64,000 nt of DNA from Sanderia malayensis (Eukaryota; Cnidaria; Scyphozoa; Semaeostomeae; Pelagiidae), in NCBI GenBank assembly GCA_013076295.1, contig RQOL01000718.1, positions 5,058,081 through 5,122,080 on the forward strand. The letters run 5' to 3'. Below, one piece after another: positions 60,067 through 64,000 of the stretch; within the stretch, counting starts at the first letter, position 1; the number at the start of each line of letters is the position of its first letter. The position numbers and the translations under genes are program-made. The notes beneath the pieces are model-generated. The model searched no databases. It saw nothing but the letters and a program-made list of their open reading frames with translations, and had not been told where the DNA came from.

Positions 60067-60667
60067 ATGGCAACAAGTGCCACTAAAAAGCCACAACAAG
60101 TAAAAATAATAGTCATTCAGACTTGGTGACAAAGCAAAAGTAATTATAGCCAATATATTAATTTTATCACAATTAATTTAAATAGTTTTTTGTCCACAAT
60201 TCACAATAATTAATTCATATTTAATGGTATGGTTTTCGGAAATTCTTTCATTGTTTGCTTTTGTATCCTAGGAAATAACATACAGGGACATTTACTCCCA
60301 GAAAAGGGAATGTGCTGCCCAATTCTTCGAATTAGGCAGGAACAAAAAGTTCACCTTGCACAGCAAGGAAGGGAGGAGACTCCCAACAAAAGATATAGAG
60401 TAAGTATACCTTCTGCATTTGAAGCTCAGTTGTCAATTAATATTTTCCAAATATTGCATATTATCCTAAAACCAAAAAAACAGCCTATAACATGATTGTG
60501 TATTCACAGATCACAGAGGGAGGCCTTTGTCAAAATTGGCAAAGGCCAAAGAAAGGCAAAACAGGAGAAAAAGGGTGGGAAGGCCACCCCAAGAATTCTC
60601 TCGAACAACAATGATGGCCATGCCCACCCAAAGGGCTGTAGAAATTATGCAGGACATGTGTAAATAG
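60067..60667 (+). pseudogene. Small basic protein, unit 4 (frameshifted)
   Basis: Exons 60067-60139, 60272-60399 and 60510-60667. An extra T in the first exon (AGTCATTCAGAC near 60116) and an extra C in the third (GGCCACCCCAAG near 60590) break the frame. Confidence 0.6.
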
Positions 60668-61393
60668 TTTCTTAAGTAATTTACACATGTCCTGTTTTTG
60701 ACCATGCATGAAAGAAACAATCAAAAAATCAAAACCACTACATTAAAAATACAAAATATAACATAAAATTATCTACTTTTCCATATACAAAATTTTCACA
60801 ACATTTCCCATTTTTCGTTCATGCATGGTCAAAATTTTACTCCTAATATATTTGTTCATATCATATGTTCCAAAAATGTTCCTCTTTGTATGTTCACAAA
60901 GTTCAAGATTATATGTTCCCATATATATCTGTAGTTGCAATGATTTCTTATTTTTTGATAATGTTTAAAAGGTAGATATGTCTGCATGATTTCATTAAAA
61001 ACCCTTCACTGATAAACTTGCCCTCTATATCGTATTCACATTCATGAATGTAATGTTGGCACAGTAATAATGGCAACAGTGACCATTTATTCCCAGTATG
61101 AAATGATTCTTTTCAAGCCATTTTTGCATTCTAAACTCAAAACATGAGACTGGAGTTAACACATTTTGAACAGTGAGTCAAAATACTTTATACATACTCT
61201 TCAGATGGAAATAATTTAAGAAGATGCAGTTGTATTCTCACCATGCGTTTCTTCCTCTTCAAACTACACTTTGGCATGCCATTGCCATGATATAATGATG
61301 TCATTCAATTGCACATGCATCACATACCTTTTTAGCCACTCTGAAGGACGAAGGGGAATTCCCTTTTCACTAGCAAGTTTCCCGCTTTTTAAA

Positions 61394-61410
61394 CACGTGA
61401 CGTATATAAA
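61394..61410 (+). promoter_or_regulatory. Compound promoter-like motif, unit 5
   Basis: Same 17-mer as in unit 1; the adjoining T-run is shorter by one. Confidence 0.5.
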
Positions 61411-62507
61411 CCAATTGTGGGTGCCGTATAATACAATAGAAATCCCGCCTCTAATTATTGCACACAATTAGATTTGCCTAATTTAATCTTAGTTGTCCAA
61501 ATTATCGATAGGATATAATTAATAATATATGCAATTATTTATCGCTGAGTAAGTATTATGAACATTGCTTTTTCTAACAAGCTATCATTATAAGCTAAGA
61601 AGCTTCTTTATCGCTATTTCGCTTAATAATGTCAATAATTTTTGCTTTTATTTTCATGCTTTTCATGCAAGAGCAGATTACGTGTTGTTCAGGCATCATA
61701 TTTTTATATGACATTTCAAGTTTATAACTGTTCTAATTTCTTCTCTGTTCCTTACCATAGTTTTCAAAGACACAAGGCTCGGTAAGAAATTAATTTATTT
61801 TTTGTAGTTCTTCCTTCCGACAATATTCTATTCAGCTCTTTAATTTTTTGTTTCCTTTATAAAAAGAGACCCATTTTGGTCGATTTTCAAATAACGGACA
61901 TCTCTCTTTCACAAACTTCTTTCAATTACGAAATGATATTTCTCCTTCTTTGATGGTTTATAATGTAACCCATGTACAACGAGTTACTCTTTACCACAGA
62001 TAAAAACATCAGTTTTGTTTTATTTATCTGAAATATATGAACAAACTTTTATGGGCCCCTTTTAACAAATTGACTTTGTAAACAAATTTGTTGATTTCCT
62101 AACAACTGCACTGTATTCAACAAGTTAATTTTCATTACGTACATGTTTTCTGAGTCTCTTTTTATGGTTCCTTATTTATGTCGAGAGTAATTTCAATTTA
62201 CTCTCTTCCCATTTTAGTGACTGTTTACATAACAAAAACGAGCACAGTTTAACGTAAGGGTTTTCAGAAAATGTACATTATATTACATAGCATTACTTTT
62301 ATGAAAATGATTTACTTACAACATTATACTTAACACTACCATACCCTTGAAATATATAGTTATTACTTCTTTGTGTTGCAGCTTTTACACGAGCTATAAT
62401 TATTTTCATTGTTGTTGCTATCAAGGCCATTGTCTACAAGCAATAACATTCACAATAGTGTTGCATAATTGTACTTTATACTTCTTTTTCATATCACAAC
62501 TTGCATT

Positions 62508-64000
62508 ATGCCGCGCAAGACCAGGAGAAGTATAACCGGTGACAGACGCAGAAATCAAATCCGGAGAATATGCAGTATTGCAGAGAGATCAATCAACAGC
62601 TTCAACCTCAACAGACAGGAAATGCTGATAACCCACTTGCAGCACTCCACCAACTTCAACAATTCCAGCTCGAAAACCGTCAGCTAGAAGCCCCTGAATA
62701 TCAGCCATTTCCAGCACAGTATCCTTCCACAGATACAGCCAATGGAGATGGACATGGAACCAGAGCTTCCCATTCAGAACCAAGGGCTTCCAGCAGCAGG
62801 ACAACCTGTAGACATCGAGATGCACGACGCAGTTCCAGTACCCGATGAAAATCAGATACCAGAACCCGTTGAAGATCAGCAAATGCAAGTGGACAACCCT
62901 GTCCCCGAGAACAATGAAGCTGAAAACCTCATCCCCTTCTCCCCTTTACCACACCACTTGAACAAAATGAACAGAACATGCATTCATTGTGGTGCAAAGT
63001 ACTTCAAAGAAGAACAAAACACAAAAAAACAATACAACAAATGTTGCATGGGAGGTTTAATTGCTCTGGATCAAGTTGAACCACCTCCAGTGAGTCATGC
63101 ATTTATACACTGGTGATACTGCCAATCAAAATATTTCTTAAAGCACTTCCGCCAATACAACTCATTAATGGCCATGGCATCATGGAAGGCTAATATGTAC
63201 GTCATGCTAGAGCTGGACCACCAGTTATCACAATTCATGGAAAGGCATATCACATGACAGGTAATTGATACAATATGATTCCAGTCATTATCAATATAAC
63301 TTATTATTCATTTATGCTGGCTACAGTTGAATTTCTATTTCCCTAACTTATGCTTTGCATCATTAACAGGTGTAACAGAAACAGACAGATCCAGAAAATA
63401 TGCAGAACTATACATCATGGATACGCAACAAGCATTGCAGGAACGGCAAAACACTGCAAGAGAACAGCGTCTTGATTTGGACATTGTTGCACTTCTCCAG
63501 AATGAATTAATGGCAGTCAATCGATTTGCACAACATTTTCGAAGCATGGGTGAAATATTGGAGGAACAGCGGCAGCAAGCTATTGCAAACAATCAGCCTG
63601 TTCCAACATTCAAAATGATCGTCACAGGTCGCCCACAACAAGATCGCAGATACGATAATCCTACTGCCAGAGAAATTGCAGCTATATACACAGTACAGAA
63701 TGGAGGTGCACCAAATCCTGACGACAGAGAACTGCAAGTTCAAACAAGACACGGAGATCTCATGAAGATTTACGCAACCAGTCCAATTGCCGATCCTCTC
63801 ACGTATCCATTGATATTCTTTCACGGTGACAGGTTACAGTTTGGACCTGCAACGATTGCCAACTGCAAATGTAAGGGTCAGCAAAACATGAATCGTATCC
63901 GACGCACCAGACTAACCCTCGCTGAATACTATTTACAGAATCCAGGTCAGGGATGCATTCTCAGCCATCCACATTGCATCACTTCTATTTCAACAGTATC
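62508..64000 (+). pseudogene. Helitron-like Rep, unit 5 (partial)
   Basis: ATG at 62508. Frame losses near 62562 (CCGGAG), 62724 (ATCCTTCC), 63091 (the PPPA/TGA site differs here) and 63830 (GACAGG). It keeps TGG (Trp) near 63184, where units 1-4 have TGA, so the ancestral codon is visible here. Confidence 0.8.

Larger units (their letters stand above)
55079..60792 (+). mobile_element. Helitron-like array, unit 4 (5.71 kb)
   Basis: Head-to-tail copy with the same 1.26-kb deletion. It combines variants otherwise seen separately in units 2 and 3. Confidence 0.9.
60793..64000 (+). mobile_element. Helitron-like array, unit 5 (runs off window)
   Basis: Fifth head-to-tail copy; its 3' half lies beyond the window. 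Unusually rich in single-base losses at homopolymers. Confidence 0.9.

Overview
The window is AT-rich eukaryotic DNA. Genes are split by GT-AG introns, intergenic DNA is long, microsatellites are frequent, and no bacterial-style operons are visible. The mix of elements (Helitron/Helentron, Penelope-like, tyrosine-recombinase and KDZ elements) fits an invertebrate animal genome. A cnidarian or similar marine invertebrate is my best guess, but nothing here fixes the species. I see no clear single-copy host gene. Nearly everything recognisable is a mobile element or a decayed piece of one.

Layout. 1-4.3 kb: the 3' part of a Helentron-type element, with a Pif1 helicase fused to an AP-like endonuclease, then an RPA-like ssDNA-binding protein, then a basic protein on the other strand. 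5.2-6.7 kb: broken MULE-like transposase remnants. 7.5-13.5 kb: a nested set. A long-TIR element is interrupted by a Penelope-like retroelement (RT plus GIY-YIG, 19-bp target duplication). It is also interrupted by a 1.7-kb inverted-repeat element carrying a broken tyrosine recombinase. 13.7-19.7 kb (minus) and 25.5-31.1 kb (plus): two diverged, head-to-head, multi-exon KDZ-family transposase genes that share exon lengths across the catalytic core. The minus copy is almost intact. The plus copy is decayed in its core but has a long extra C-terminal exon. Between them lie inverted microsatellite blocks and a truncated Helitron fragment. 31-36.3 kb: mostly empty DNA, a MITE-like element and a 10-copy minisatellite of about 137 bp.

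36.3-64.0 kb: a head-to-tail array of five Helitron-like units (7.24, 5.81, 5.71, 5.71 and more than 3.2 kb). Each unit has a compound upstream promoter-like motif, a Helitron-type N-terminal zinc finger, a HUH Rep domain and no recognisable helicase. Where the helicase would be expected there is a block of repeated mini-exon-like segments (about 175 bp each). A previously unrecognised (to me) three-exon gene for a basic protein of about 118 residues follows, ending in a strong hairpin. All Rep frames are broken, mostly by different lesions. Units 2-4 share one 1.26-kb internal deletion. The short 3' gene is intact in units 1-3.

The part most worth pursuing is this Rep-only, helicase-less Helitron-like array with its conserved small 3' gene. 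The KDZ pair comes next. All calls rest on motif reading by eye; no database search was run.
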